This document shows, one piece after another, positions 8,537-18,168 of a stretch of DNA of 64,000 nucleotides. Below the pieces are notes generated by a model, which saw nothing but the letters and a program-made list of their open reading frames with translations, had not been told where the DNA came from and did no database searches. How positions within the stretch are numbered: the stretch's first letter is position 1; each line of letters opens with the position of its first letter. The position numbers were made by a program, and so were the translations under genes. The DNA is from Methylibium sp. Root1272 (GTDB lineage: Bacteria > Pseudomonadota > Gammaproteobacteria > Burkholderiales > Burkholderiaceae_C), in the NCBI RefSeq assembly GCF_001425905.1, contig NZ_LMDY01000012.1:1734-65733 (forward strand), read 5' to 3'.

Positions 8537-8938
8537 CTACCGGGCCGGCTTGCGGCGGCGTGGCGCGGCGGCAGCGGGCTTACGGACCCGCGCCGCCTGC
8601 GCCCGCAGCGCGGCCTCCAGTGCCAGCCGCGCCCAGGGCCGAAGCGCGTCGGGCGATTCGCTCGCCTCGTCGGGCGGCGTCCAGTAGCTCATCGTCGCGG
8701 TCCGCACCACGCCATCGCGCGAGCTTTCGTAGACGAACGGCCGTCCGCCGGCGGCCTGCCATTGCGGCAGCGTCTGCGCATCGGTCTTCAGGTACAGCTG
8801 GTCGGCGGCGATCAGGCCGATCATCAGGCCGTCGAGGTAGAGCCCGTGACCGCCGAACATGCGCTTGGCGCGGGCCGGCCCCAGGGACGACAGCAGTTCG
8901 ACGCAGTGCGCAGCGAATTCATCGCGGGGTGGGGCCAT
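8537..8938 (-). CDS. TfoX/Sxy N-terminal domain protein
   Basis: A 133-residue protein carrying the TfoX_N motif KRMFGGHGLYLDGLMIGLI, then LYLKTD and MSYWTPPDE, with a basic alanine-rich C-terminal tail (KPAAAAPRRRKPAR). Full-length TfoX/Sxy proteins activate competence genes with CRP. This protein has only the N-terminal domain, so a regulatory role is unproven. The ATG at 8938 is preferred to the in-frame GTG two codons upstream. It is divergent from the 5-formyl-THF cyclo-ligase gene. Confidence 0.85.
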   Translation of the reverse strand: MAPPRDEFAAHCVELLSSLGPARAKRMFGGHGLYLDGLMIGLIAADQLYLKTDAQTLPQWQAAGGRPFVYESSRDGVVRTATMSYWTPPDEASESPDALRPWARLALEAALRAQAARVRKPAAAAPRRRKPAR

Positions 8939-9033
8939 CGCCACAGTGTAGGCAGCGACCGTATGGCGAGGGCGCCCCTCGGGGCAAAATCACGCTGGCT
9001 TCCACTCCTCGCCATCCCGCCACGGACCCGCCC

Positions 9034-9645
9034 ATGACCTTGCCCTACGACCCGATGAGCCGGCCGGACAAGGCGCAGCTGCGCCGCATGCTGCAGACCG
9101 AGCGGCAGAACCTGGCCGATCGCCTGGAGCGCGCCGAACAGCTGCAGGGCGTGCTGAGGGTGTGGCTGACACAGCGCGAGGACGTGACGGTCGGCGCCTA
9201 CTGGGCCATCAAGGGCGAGTTCGATCCGCTGCCGGCATTGCATCGCTGGACCGAGGGCGCCGGGCACGGCACCGGCGACGGACCGCCGCGGCGCATCAGC
9301 CTGCCGGTGATGAACCGCCAGACCAAGCAGCTGCGCTTCCACCAGTGGTACCCCGGCTGTCCGATGGAAGAAGACGCCTACGACATCCCCAAGCCCAAGG
9401 GCACCGACCTCATGATGCCGACGCTGCTGCTGGTGCCCTGCGTCGGCTTCGGTCCGAAGGGCCTGCGGCTGGGCTACGGCGGCGGCTTCTACGACCGCAC
9501 GCTGGCGGCGCTGGAGCCTCGGCCCTTCACCGTCGGCATCGGCTATCGGCACGGCTACATCGACTGGCTCGAGGGCGAGCCGCACGACATCCCGCTCGAC
9601 GCGATGCTCACCGAAGACGGCGTCGCCTGGTCGCGCGAGGACTGA
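9034..9645 (+). CDS. 5-formyltetrahydrofolate cyclo-ligase
   Basis: Converts 5-formyl-THF to 5,10-methenyl-THF with ATP hydrolysis, returning a folate side product to the C1 pool. 203 residues with basic N-terminus (KAQLRRML), substrate pocket VGAYWAIKGEFDP, and the C-terminal ATP-binding signature GLRLGYGGGFYDRTL. The product is the substrate of FchA encoded in the serine-cycle cluster 32 kb away, so it plausibly supports that pathway. The 3' end nearly abuts the convergent ompW gene (five-base gap). No 6S RNA fits in the short upstream gap, unlike the gammaproteobacterial locus. Confidence 0.93.
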   Translation: MTLPYDPMSRPDKAQLRRMLQTERQNLADRLERAEQLQGVLRVWLTQREDVTVGAYWAIKGEFDPLPALHRWTEGAGHGTGDGPPRRISLPVMNRQTKQLRFHQWYPGCPMEEDAYDIPKPKGTDLMMPTLLLVPCVGFGPKGLRLGYGGGFYDRTLAALEPRPFTVGIGYRHGYIDWLEGEPHDIPLDAMLTEDGVAWSRED

Positions 9646-9650
9646 TCGAG

Positions 9651-10241
9651 TCAGAAGCGCCAGCCGAGCCCGACGCCGAACAGCACCGGGTCGACCTTGA
9701 AGGTGCCTGCCTTCACGCCGGCGGCCGACACGTCGGTGCGGATCTGCACCTTCTTCACGTCCACGTTCAGCACCAGCCGGTCGCCGAGCGGCACGTCGAA
9801 ACCGGCGCCCACGGACAGCCCCACGCTGCTCTTCTCGATGCTGAACGGCGCCGGCAGGTCCACCGACGAGAAGCGCGTGTAGTTGATGCCGGCGCCGAGA
9901 TAGGGCTGGACCGTCGCGCCGGGAAGGAAGTGGTACTGCAGCGACAGCGTCGGCGGCAGGTGCTTGAGGCTGCCGATGCGCGTGCCGGCGGCGCTGACGT
10001 CCTGCTTCTGCGGATAGGTCAGCACCAGTTCGGCGGCCCAGTTCGGCGTGAAGAAGTAGCTGATGTCGAGTTCGGGGAAGGTCTTGCTGTCGATCGCCAG
10101 GCCGACGCCGGTGCTGTCCTTGTTGGCCGGATCGAGGTGCAGCGCGCGCACGCGCACCAGCCAGTCGCCGCCGGTCGGCGCGGCGGCCGCCGCGCCACCG
10201 AGGGCGGCCAGGGCGAGGGCGGCGAGGATCTTCTTCTTCAT
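9651..10241 (-). CDS. ompW: OmpW-family outer membrane protein
   Basis: A 196-residue outer-membrane beta-barrel of the OmpW family. It has a signal peptide (MKKKILAALALAALGGAAAA), then GDWLVRVRALHL, LDISYFFTPNWAAELVLTYP and a C-terminal strand ending LGWRF, the terminal Phe recognised by the BAM complex. OmpW forms an 8-stranded channel for small hydrophobic molecules. ATG at 10241 is preceded by GGAGTGA. The gene is divergent from ppk2 across a 200-base gap. Confidence 0.9.
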   Translation of the reverse strand: MKKKILAALALAALGGAAAAAPTGGDWLVRVRALHLDPANKDSTGVGLAIDSKTFPELDISYFFTPNWAAELVLTYPQKQDVSAAGTRIGSLKHLPPTLSLQYHFLPGATVQPYLGAGINYTRFSSVDLPAPFSIEKSSVGLSVGAGFDVPLGDRLVLNVDVKKVQIRTDVSAAGVKAGTFKVDPVLFGVGLGWRF

Positions 10242-10440
10242 GATGAGCTTCACTCCGGAATGCACGGGGAGCTTCCCGCCCGTGCATTGCAGTGCGCGGC
10301 GGGATGCCGCGGCTTGCGTTGGCTCAAGCGCGCGGGCGCGCAGTGTCGAAGCCGCCGCGGCTTTCTGAGGCAGATCAACCCGGCGCGTCGCGGTGTGCAC
10401 GCGGCGCTACAGTCGCCGCACCACCTTCCCGGGAGTCGCG

Positions 10441-11271
10441 ATGGCCCGCTCGCCTGCCTACCTGAAGACCTACCGCGTCGGCCGCAAGCTGCGGCTCAAG
10501 GACATCGATCCCGGCGCGCGGCCGGCCGCCAGCAGCAGCCGCGAGGCCGACGATGCACGGCTCGCCGAGCTGGCGATCGAGATCGACCGCCTGCAGGACC
10601 TGCTCTACGCCAACGGCAGCGCTGGCCGGCCGCCCAAGCTGCTGCTGGTGCTGCAGGGCATGGACACCTCCGGCAAGGACGGCACCGCGCGCTCGGTGTT
10701 CCGCCAGTGCAGCCCGCTGGGGGTGCGGGTGGCAGCCTTCAAGGCGCCGACCGAGGTCGAGCGCGCGCACGATTTCCTGTGGCGCGTGCACGCCGTGGTG
10801 CCGCGCGCCGGCGAGGTGGTGGTGTTCAACCGCAGCCACTACGAGGACGTGCTGGTGCCCTTCGTCGAAGGCTGGATCGACGCTGCCGAGCGCCAGCGCC
10901 GGCTGGCCCACATCAATGCCTTCGAGCGCCTGTTGCACGACAGCGGCACGACGATCGTCAAGTGCTTCCTGCACATCTCGAAGGACGAGCAGCGCGAACG
11001 CCTGCAGGCCAGGCTCGACGACCCTGCCAAGCGCTGGAAATTCCAGGTCGGCGACCTCGAGACGCGCGCGAAGTGGAAGGCCTACCTGGCCGCCTACGAG
11101 ACCGCGCTGGCGGCCACCTCGACCGCCTGCGCGCCCTGGCACGTGGTGCCGGCCGACAGCAAGAGCAACCGCAACCTGATGATCGCGACGCTGGTTGCGC
11201 AGGCCCTGGCCGGCATGAAGCTCAAGCCGCCGAAGCCCGACTTCGATCCGGCGGCCGTGCGCGTGGTCTGA
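10441..11271 (+). CDS. ppk2: Polyphosphate kinase 2 family protein
   Basis: A 276-residue PPK2 that transfers phosphate between polyphosphate and nucleotides. The P-loop is LQGMDTSGKDGTARS, the Walker B region VVVFNRSHYEDVLVP, and the lid module RLQARLDDPAKRWKF. A single-domain PPK2 of this length can use AMP, ADP or both; the class cannot be decided by eye. Start ATG is preceded by GGGAG. It converges on metF, with only 34 bases between the stops. Confidence 0.92.
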   Translation: MARSPAYLKTYRVGRKLRLKDIDPGARPAASSSREADDARLAELAIEIDRLQDLLYANGSAGRPPKLLLVLQGMDTSGKDGTARSVFRQCSPLGVRVAAFKAPTEVERAHDFLWRVHAVVPRAGEVVVFNRSHYEDVLVPFVEGWIDAAERQRRLAHINAFERLLHDSGTTIVKCFLHISKDEQRERLQARLDDPAKRWKFQVGDLETRAKWKAYLAAYETALAATSTACAPWHVVPADSKSNRNLMIATLVAQALAGMKLKPPKPDFDPAAVRVV

Positions 11272-11305
11272 GCCGCCGCGCGGCAGCGGCCGGGGCGCGC
11301 TCGGA

Positions 11306-12169
11306 TCAGCCGTGCGTCGCCGCGAGTCGGCGGCAGACCTCCAGCGTCAGCGCCGACTGGTTGAGCGTGTAGAAGTGGATGGCCGGTGCGCCGCCGGCGA
11401 TCAGCCGCTCGCACAGCCGCGACACCACCTCGATGCCGAAGGCGCGGATCGACGCGGCGTCGTCCATGTAGCCTTCCATCTTCAGCGCCACCCAGCGCGG
11501 GATCTCGATGCCGTCGCGCATCGCGAACTGCGCGATGCGCGCGTAGTTGTGGAAGGGCATGATGCCCGGCACGATCGGCACGTCGACGCCCAGCGCGCGC
11601 ACCTCGTCGACGAAGTGGAAGTAGGCGTCGGGGTTGTAGAAGAACTGCGTGATCGCCGCGTCGGCGCCGGCCTTCACCTTGTTGGCGAAGTGCTGCAGGT
11701 CGCGCCGCGCGTAGCGCTGCTGCGGGTGGTACTCGGGGTAGGCGGCGACCTCGATGCGCAGCTCGTGGCCCTGGGTCTCGCGCACGAAGGCGATCAGCTC
11801 GTTCGCGTAGCGGAACTCGCCCGCGGTCGCGGTGCCGCTCGGCAGGTCGCCGCGCAGCGCGACCAGGCGGCGGATGTTCTGCGCCCGGTAGGTGGCCAGG
11901 ATCTCGGCGATGCCGGCGCGCGTCGAGCCCACGCAGGACAGGTGAGGCGCGGCCTCGAAACCCAGCGCGGCGATATCGCGCACCGTCGACAGCGTGCGGT
12001 CGCGGGTCGAGCCGCCGGCACCGTAGGTCACGCTGAAGAACTCGGGTGCGGCGCTGCCCAGTTCGCGCACCACGTTCTTCAGCTTCTCGCCGCCGGCCTC
12101 GGTGTTGGGCGGGAAGAACTCGAAGCTCACCGGCACCGGCAGCTTCAGGGACGACGATGCATCACTCAT
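11306..12169 (-). CDS. metF: 5,10-methylenetetrahydrofolate reductase
   Basis: An FAD-dependent TIM-barrel enzyme reducing methylene-THF to 5-methyl-THF for methionine synthesis. 287 residues with SFEFFPPNTEAGGEKL at the N-terminus, the folate-contacting FFSVTYGAGGSTRD, LVALRGDLP and the C-terminal half-barrel. The ATG overlaps the TGA of tlyA (ATGA), so translation is likely coupled. The downstream neighbour on the same strand side is convergent ppk2. The position next to ahcY places three C1/methyl-cycle genes together. Confidence 0.95.
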   Translation of the reverse strand: MSDASSSLKLPVPVSFEFFPPNTEAGGEKLKNVVRELGSAAPEFFSVTYGAGGSTRDRTLSTVRDIAALGFEAAPHLSCVGSTRAGIAEILATYRAQNIRRLVALRGDLPSGTATAGEFRYANELIAFVRETQGHELRIEVAAYPEYHPQQRYARRDLQHFANKVKAGADAAITQFFYNPDAYFHFVDEVRALGVDVPIVPGIMPFHNYARIAQFAMRDGIEIPRWVALKMEGYMDDAASIRAFGIEVVSRLCERLIAGGAPAIHFYTLNQSALTLEVCRRLAATHG

Positions 12170-12948
12170 GTGTCTGACTCCAGCGGCCGGCCCGCAGGCA
12201 CGGCACAGATGAAAAATTCGCGGTTCCCATCGCCGCCGGCGACCACGCTGTCCAGCCAGGCCGTCACGTCCAGGCCCAGTTCGCCGCAGGTGGCCCGCAG
12301 CTTGCGCTGCACCTCGGCATAGGAGGCGGCGCTCTTCACCAGGCCGCCCTTGCCGATGTCCTTGGGCTGCAGCTCGAACTGCGGCTTGACCAGCGCGAGC
12401 AGGTGGCCGTCGGCCGCGAGCAGCGGCACCAGCGCCGGCAGCACGGTGGTCAGCGGGATGAAGCTCAGGTCGGCGACCACCAGGCCGAAGCCGCCGGCCG
12501 GCATGGCGGCGCCCAGCGCCTCGCGCGTCAGGCCGCGGGCGTTGATGCCCTCGAGGGCCGTCACCTGCGGGTGCGCGCGCAGCGAGGGATGCAGCTGGCC
12601 GCGGCCCACGTCCACGCCCACCACGTGGGCCACGCCATGCGCCAGCAGCACCTCGGTGAAGCCGCCGGTGCTCTGGCCGACGTCGAGCGCCGTCACGCCG
12701 GCCACCGCGAGTCCGCACTGCGCCAGCGCGCCGTCGAGCTTGAGCCCGGCGCGCGACACCCAGCGCAGCTCGGCGTCGTCGGTGATGCGCAGCTCGGTGG
12801 CCTCCGGCAGGTCCTCTCCGGACTTGCGCAGCCGCACCCAGTCGGCCGCCGCACGCCGTTCGACCGCGCCGCGATCGATCAGCCGCTGCGCGGCCGAGCG
12901 CGTCGGCGCAAGCCCGCGCTGGACAATCAACTGATCAACTCGTGGCAT
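12166..12948 (-). CDS. tlyA: TlyA-family rRNA (cytidine-2'-O)-methyltransferase
   Basis: A 260-residue protein with an N-terminal S4 RNA-binding domain (PRVDQLIVQRGLAPTRSAAQ) and an FtsJ/RrmJ-type SAM domain (ALDVGQSTGGFTEVLLAHG, FGLVVADLSFIPLTTVLPAL, ALVKPQFE). TlyA relatives methylate 16S and 23S rRNA cytidines and affect capreomycin sensitivity. Adjacent to ahcY, which removes the SAH made by such reactions, and overlapping metF by four bases. Confidence 0.92.
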   Translation of the reverse strand: MPRVDQLIVQRGLAPTRSAAQRLIDRGAVERRAAADWVRLRKSGEDLPEATELRITDDAELRWVSRAGLKLDGALAQCGLAVAGVTALDVGQSTGGFTEVLLAHGVAHVVGVDVGRGQLHPSLRAHPQVTALEGINARGLTREALGAAMPAGGFGLVVADLSFIPLTTVLPALVPLLAADGHLLALVKPQFELQPKDIGKGGLVKSAASYAEVQRKLRATCGELGLDVTAWLDSVVAGGDGNREFFICAVPAGRPLESDT

Positions 12949-12966
12949 GAGATAGAACCGAGTAGA

Positions 12967-13043
12967 CGCCGCGGACCGGCTCCGCCGATCCGCCAGCGTC
13001 GCCCCCTCGAGGGGGAGCGGCGCAGCCGCAACGGGGGTGGGCG
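12967..13043 (-). repeat. Copy A of a ~77-nt bimodular palindromic repeat, directly after ahcY
   Basis: Read on the minus strand it begins at the base after the ahcY stop with CGCCCACCCCCGTTGCGG. It then has the perfect palindrome CCCCCTCGAGGGGG and a second hairpin around GGCGGAGCC, and ends at CCGCGGCG. The same element follows sgaA and mtdA (copies B and C). The two stable hairpins directly 3' of a stop codon would protect or terminate the mRNA. Confidence 0.85.
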
Positions 13044-14477
<1,434 letters not shown>

Positions 14478-14567
14478 GGTGGTTCTCTCCGGTTCAACGA
14501 CAGATGAACCGCAGGGGCCGCGACCGAAGGGGAGGGACACACAGACCACTCACCGCGCGTGACGAAC

Positions 14568-14665
14568 CTGCGGGTGAGCGCCGTTGCCTTGGGGAAGGTT
14601 CCGAGCCTGGCCGTCGCGCCTGAACGAGTACGAACAGGGCGAGGGTTGCAACGCTCCTCGGAAGC
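14568..14665 (-). promoter_or_regulatory. S-adenosylhomocysteine (SAH) riboswitch in the ahcY leader
   Basis: The minus-strand leader shows the SAH-riboswitch conserved blocks in order: CCGAGGAGCGTTGCAAC, then CCAGGCTCGGAA, then AACGGCGCTCACC. P1 is a 7-bp helix (14657-14663 with 14599-14605). The GAGCG at 14652-14656 can pair with CGCTC at 14576-14580 to form the pseudoknot. It ends about 90 bases before the ahcY start. Known members turn expression on when SAH is bound, which fits the downstream enzyme. Confidence 0.93.
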
Positions 14666-14793
14666 CGGCATTGTAGCGGCGCCGGCCGGCTCTGCACCTG
14701 TGGCCACACGGCAGGCCGTCCCAGCGGCGACAATCGCACGTTGTTCGCGCCCGCCATCCTGCGGCCCGGCGCGCTGCCTCTTGGAGTTCTCCC

Positions 14794-16449
14794 GTGTCCC
14801 TCTCCCCCGACGCCAGCACGCTGTCCGGCGAAGTGCGCCGCCGCCGCACCTTCGCGATCATCTCCCACCCCGACGCCGGCAAGACCACGCTGACCGAGAA
14901 GCTGCTGCTGTTCTCGGGCGCGATCCACATCGCCGGGTCGGTGAAGGCACGCAAGGCCAGCCGCCATGCCACCTCGGACTGGATGGAGATCGAGAAGCAG
15001 CGCGGCATCTCGGTCGCCAGCTCGGTGATGCAGATGCTCTACCGCGACTGCGTGATCAACCTGCTCGACACCCCGGGCCACAAGGACTTCTCGGAAGACA
15101 CCTACCGCGTGTTGACCGCGGTGGATGCCGCGCTGATGGTGATCGACGCGGCCAACGGCGTCGAGCCGCAGACCCGGCGCCTGATCGAGGTCTGCCGCCA
15201 GCGCGACACGCCCATCCTCACCTTCGTCAACAAGATGGACCGCGAAGGCAAGGAGCCGCTGGAGCTGCTCGACGAGATCGAGCAGGAGCTCGGCATGCCC
15301 TGCGTGCCGATGACCTGGCCGGTCGGCCAGGGCAAGGCCTTCGGCGGCATCGTCGACCTGCGCAAGCAGCAGATGCGCCTCTTCAAGGCCGGTGCCGACA
15401 AGCGCAACGACGAGGGCGACGAAGTCGTGCCGCTGTCGCAGGCCGACACGCTGCGCGCCCGCTTCGGGCACGACTACGAACTGGCCGAGCAGAACATCGA
15501 GCTGCTGACCGCCGCCGCGCCCGCCTTCGACGAGGCGGCCTTCGTCGCGGCGAAGCAGACGCCGGTGTTCTTCGGTTCCGGCGTCAACAACTTCGGCGTG
15601 CAGGAGGTGCTGGACGCGCTGGTCGACCTGGCGCCGCCGCCGGCCTCGCGCCACGTGACGCGGTCCGACGGCAGCGAGCACGAGGTGCCGCCGCAGTCGG
15701 CCGGCTTCTCGGGCGTGGTGTTCAAGGTGCAGGCCAACATGGACCCGTCGCACCGCGACCGCATCGCCTTCGTGCGCGTCAACTCCGGGCGCTACACCTC
15801 GGGCATGAAGCTGCGCGTGCAGCGCACCGCCAAGGAGCTGCGGCCCACCTCCGTGGTCACGTTCCTGTCGCAGCGGCGCGAGGCGGTCGAGGAGGCCTAT
15901 GCCGGCGACATCATCGGCTTCACCACCCACGGCGGCGTGCAGCTCGGCGACACCATCACCGACAGCGAGGCGCCGGCCGGCTTCGGCACCTACACCGGCC
16001 TGCCGTTCTTTGCGCCCGAGCTGTTCCAGACCGTCGAGCTGGCCAACCCGATGAAGAGCAAGCAGCTGCAGCAGGGCCTGCTGCAACTCGGCGAGGAGGG
16101 CGCGATCCAGGTGTTCCGGCCCACGGTCGGCGGCTCGATGCTGCTGGGCGCGGTCGGCCAGCTGCAGTTCGAGGTGGTGCAGCACCGCCTGAAGGCCGAG
16201 TACAGCGTCGATGTGCGACTCACCGGCAGCCGTTTCCACGGCGCGCGCTGGGTCACCTGCGACGACGACGCCGCGATGCGCAAGTTCACCGACGAGGCCG
16301 CCAGCAAGCTCGCGCTCGACGCGGCCGACACGCTGGCCTACCTGATGACCTCGCCCTACGACCTGCGCCTGACGCAGGACCGCCATCCGCAGGTGGTGTT
16401 CCACCCGCTGCGCGAGCACGCCGGCCTGGCGCTGCAGCAGGCCGCCTGA
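14794..16449 (+). CDS. prfC: Peptide chain release factor 3
   Basis: A translational GTPase that recycles RF1/RF2 from the ribosome. 551 residues from a GTG with GGAG seven bases upstream. G1 is SHPDAGKTT (residues ~25-32), G3 DTPGHKDF and G4 NKMDRE; the segment KARKASRHATSDWMEIEKQR is the RF3 switch I region. Domain III ends with FHPLREHAGLALQQAA. Monocistronic by appearance; upstream is divergent ahcY with its riboswitch, downstream the flavin monooxygenase 90 bases away. Confidence 0.96.
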   Translation: MSLSPDASTLSGEVRRRRTFAIISHPDAGKTTLTEKLLLFSGAIHIAGSVKARKASRHATSDWMEIEKQRGISVASSVMQMLYRDCVINLLDTPGHKDFSEDTYRVLTAVDAALMVIDAANGVEPQTRRLIEVCRQRDTPILTFVNKMDREGKEPLELLDEIEQELGMPCVPMTWPVGQGKAFGGIVDLRKQQMRLFKAGADKRNDEGDEVVPLSQADTLRARFGHDYELAEQNIELLTAAAPAFDEAAFVAAKQTPVFFGSGVNNFGVQEVLDALVDLAPPPASRHVTRSDGSEHEVPPQSAGFSGVVFKVQANMDPSHRDRIAFVRVNSGRYTSGMKLRVQRTAKELRPTSVVTFLSQRREAVEEAYAGDIIGFTTHGGVQLGDTITDSEAPAGFGTYTGLPFFAPELFQTVELANPMKSKQLQQGLLQLGEEGAIQVFRPTVGGSMLLGAVGQLQFEVVQHRLKAEYSVDVRLTGSRFHGARWVTCDDDAAMRKFTDEAASKLALDAADTLAYLMTSPYDLRLTQDRHPQVVFHPLREHAGLALQQAA

Positions 16450-16539
16450 CCGTCTGCACGAGGAGGCCGCCGCCCGGCGCGCCAGGGGCTGGACGGCCTC
16501 GTCCGCTTTGTCGCAAGATGCGCGCGGGAGGGATGCGCC

Positions 16540-18156
16540 ATGTCCCACACGCCGGTGCTCATCGTTGGGGCGGGCCCCACGGGCCTGATGCTCGCCTGCC
16601 AGCTAGCCCGTCACGGGGTCGAATTCCGCATCGTCGACGGCAAGGCCGGACCGACTCGCGAATCGCGCGCCCTCGGCGTGCAGGCCCGCACGCTGGAGCT
16701 GTTCGAGGCGATGGGCATCGCCGCCGAGGCGGTGGCGCAGGGCCGGCCCACCGTCGCGGGCAACATCTATGTCGGGCGCCGGCGCGTGCAGCGCATTCCG
16801 CTGGGCGACATCGGCCAGGCGGTGACGCCGTTTCCCTACCTGCTGATCCTCGAGCAGAGCCGCAACGAGGCGCTGCTCTACAAGACCCTGCGCGCCGCCG
16901 GCCGCGACGTGGAGTGGCAGACCGCGCTCACCGAGGTGCGCAACGAGGCCTCGACCGGTGCCATGGCCACGCTGTGGCACGCCGACGGCAGCAGCGAGAC
17001 GCTGCGCTGCGACTGGCTGGTCGGCTGCGACGGCGCCCGCAGCCCGGTGCGCGAGCAGCTCGGCCTGCCGTTCTCCGGCGGCACCTACGAGAACGCCTTC
17101 TATGTGGCCGACACCCGCGTCGACTGGGCGCTGCCGCACGGTGAACTCACCGTCTGCCTGTCGAGCGAGACCTTTGTGGTGTTCTTCCCGATGCCCGGCG
17201 AGCAGCGCTACCGCGTCATCGGCACGCTGCCGCGTGACGCCGGCGGCGACGTGCCCGTGCTGCGCTTCGAGGACATCGAGGCCGCGGTGCGCGCGCAGAT
17301 GGACATCGAGGTGCGCTTCGGTGAGACCGCGTGGTTCTCGTCCTACCGCGTCCACCACCGCTGCGTGGAGCGCCTGCGTGCCGGGCGCTGCTTCGTCGCC
17401 GGCGATGCCGCGCACGTGCACAGCCCGGTCGGCGCGCAGGGCATGAACACCGGCCTGCAGGACGTGAGCAACCTGGCCTGGAAACTGGCGCTGGTGGTGC
17501 AGGGCCGGGCGCGCGAAGACCTGCTCGACAGCTACCACGCCGAGCGCTGGCCGGTCGCGCAGCAGCTCCTGAAGACGACCGACAACGCCTTCCAGTTCAT
17601 CATCAGCCCCAACCCGCTGGTGCGCGCCTTCCGGCTGCATGTGTTCCCGCGCATCGCCGCTCGCGTGATGGCGCGGCCGGCGGTGCGCAGGCGCCTGTTC
17701 CGGGTCATCTCGCAGACCGGCATTCACTACCGCGACAGCCGCCTGTCGCAGACCCCGGGCGCCACGCCGGCCGCCACGGCGATGAAGGTGCGCGCCGGTG
17801 ACCGCCTGCCGTATGCCGAGATCGCGGCGCCGCTGGCCGACCCGCCGGCGTCGGTCTACGCCTGGCTGGCGGCGCCGGGCTTTCACCTGCTGTTGCTGCA
17901 GCGCAGTGACGAGGGTCTGGAGGCGTTCGCCGCCGCCTGGACGGCCCGGCTGGACAGCGCCTGCCCCGGCTGGTTCCATGTGCACGCGGTCGCGTCCGGC
18001 CGCGGCGCCGACGCGCTGTTCGACGCGCTCGGCATCACCGAACGGGCGATGGTGCTGGTGCGCCCCGACCAGTACATCGCCTGCCTCGACGAGCGCCTGG
18101 ACGGGCCGGCGCTCGAGGCCTGGCTCGAGCGCGCGCTGGGCTGGCCGCGCGCCTGA
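16540..18156 (+). CDS. FAD-dependent aromatic-ring-hydroxylase-like monooxygenase
   Basis: A group A flavoprotein monooxygenase of 538 residues. It has the FAD Rossmann motif VLIVGAGPTGLMLACQLARH at the N-terminus, the DG motif DWLVGCDGARSPVREQ, and the second FAD motif CFVAGDAAHVHSPVGAQGMN. A C-terminal thioredoxin-like segment (AGDRLPYAEI, FHLLLLQRSDE) is as in PheA/TfdB/MhpA-type hydroxylases. The substrate is probably a phenolic or polyketide-like aromatic but cannot be named. It converges on an AraC-type regulator whose stop is 12 bases away. No other aromatic-catabolism gene is adjacent. Confidence 0.88.
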   Translation: MSHTPVLIVGAGPTGLMLACQLARHGVEFRIVDGKAGPTRESRALGVQARTLELFEAMGIAAEAVAQGRPTVAGNIYVGRRRVQRIPLGDIGQAVTPFPYLLILEQSRNEALLYKTLRAAGRDVEWQTALTEVRNEASTGAMATLWHADGSSETLRCDWLVGCDGARSPVREQLGLPFSGGTYENAFYVADTRVDWALPHGELTVCLSSETFVVFFPMPGEQRYRVIGTLPRDAGGDVPVLRFEDIEAAVRAQMDIEVRFGETAWFSSYRVHHRCVERLRAGRCFVAGDAAHVHSPVGAQGMNTGLQDVSNLAWKLALVVQGRAREDLLDSYHAERWPVAQQLLKTTDNAFQFIISPNPLVRAFRLHVFPRIAARVMARPAVRRRLFRVISQTGIHYRDSRLSQTPGATPAATAMKVRAGDRLPYAEIAAPLADPPASVYAWLAAPGFHLLLLQRSDEGLEAFAAAWTARLDSACPGWFHVHAVASGRGADALFDALGITERAMVLVRPDQYIACLDERLDGPALEAWLERALGWPRA

Positions 18157-18168
18157 GCCCCTGTTGAA

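Noticed and set aside
8944-9033. 6S RNA next to the 5-formyl-THF cyclo-ligase gene
   Set aside because: The gap is about 90 bases, too short for 6S RNA, and no matching helix pattern was seen.
16463-16500. A terminator after prfC (GAGGCCG ... CGGCCTC)
   Set aside because: The loop is 24 bases and there is no T run, so it is too weak to list.
14494-17144. Long open frames overlapping prfC and the flavin monooxygenase in other frames
   Set aside because: RF3 GTPase motifs and FAD motifs identify the real frame; the others are low-complexity.
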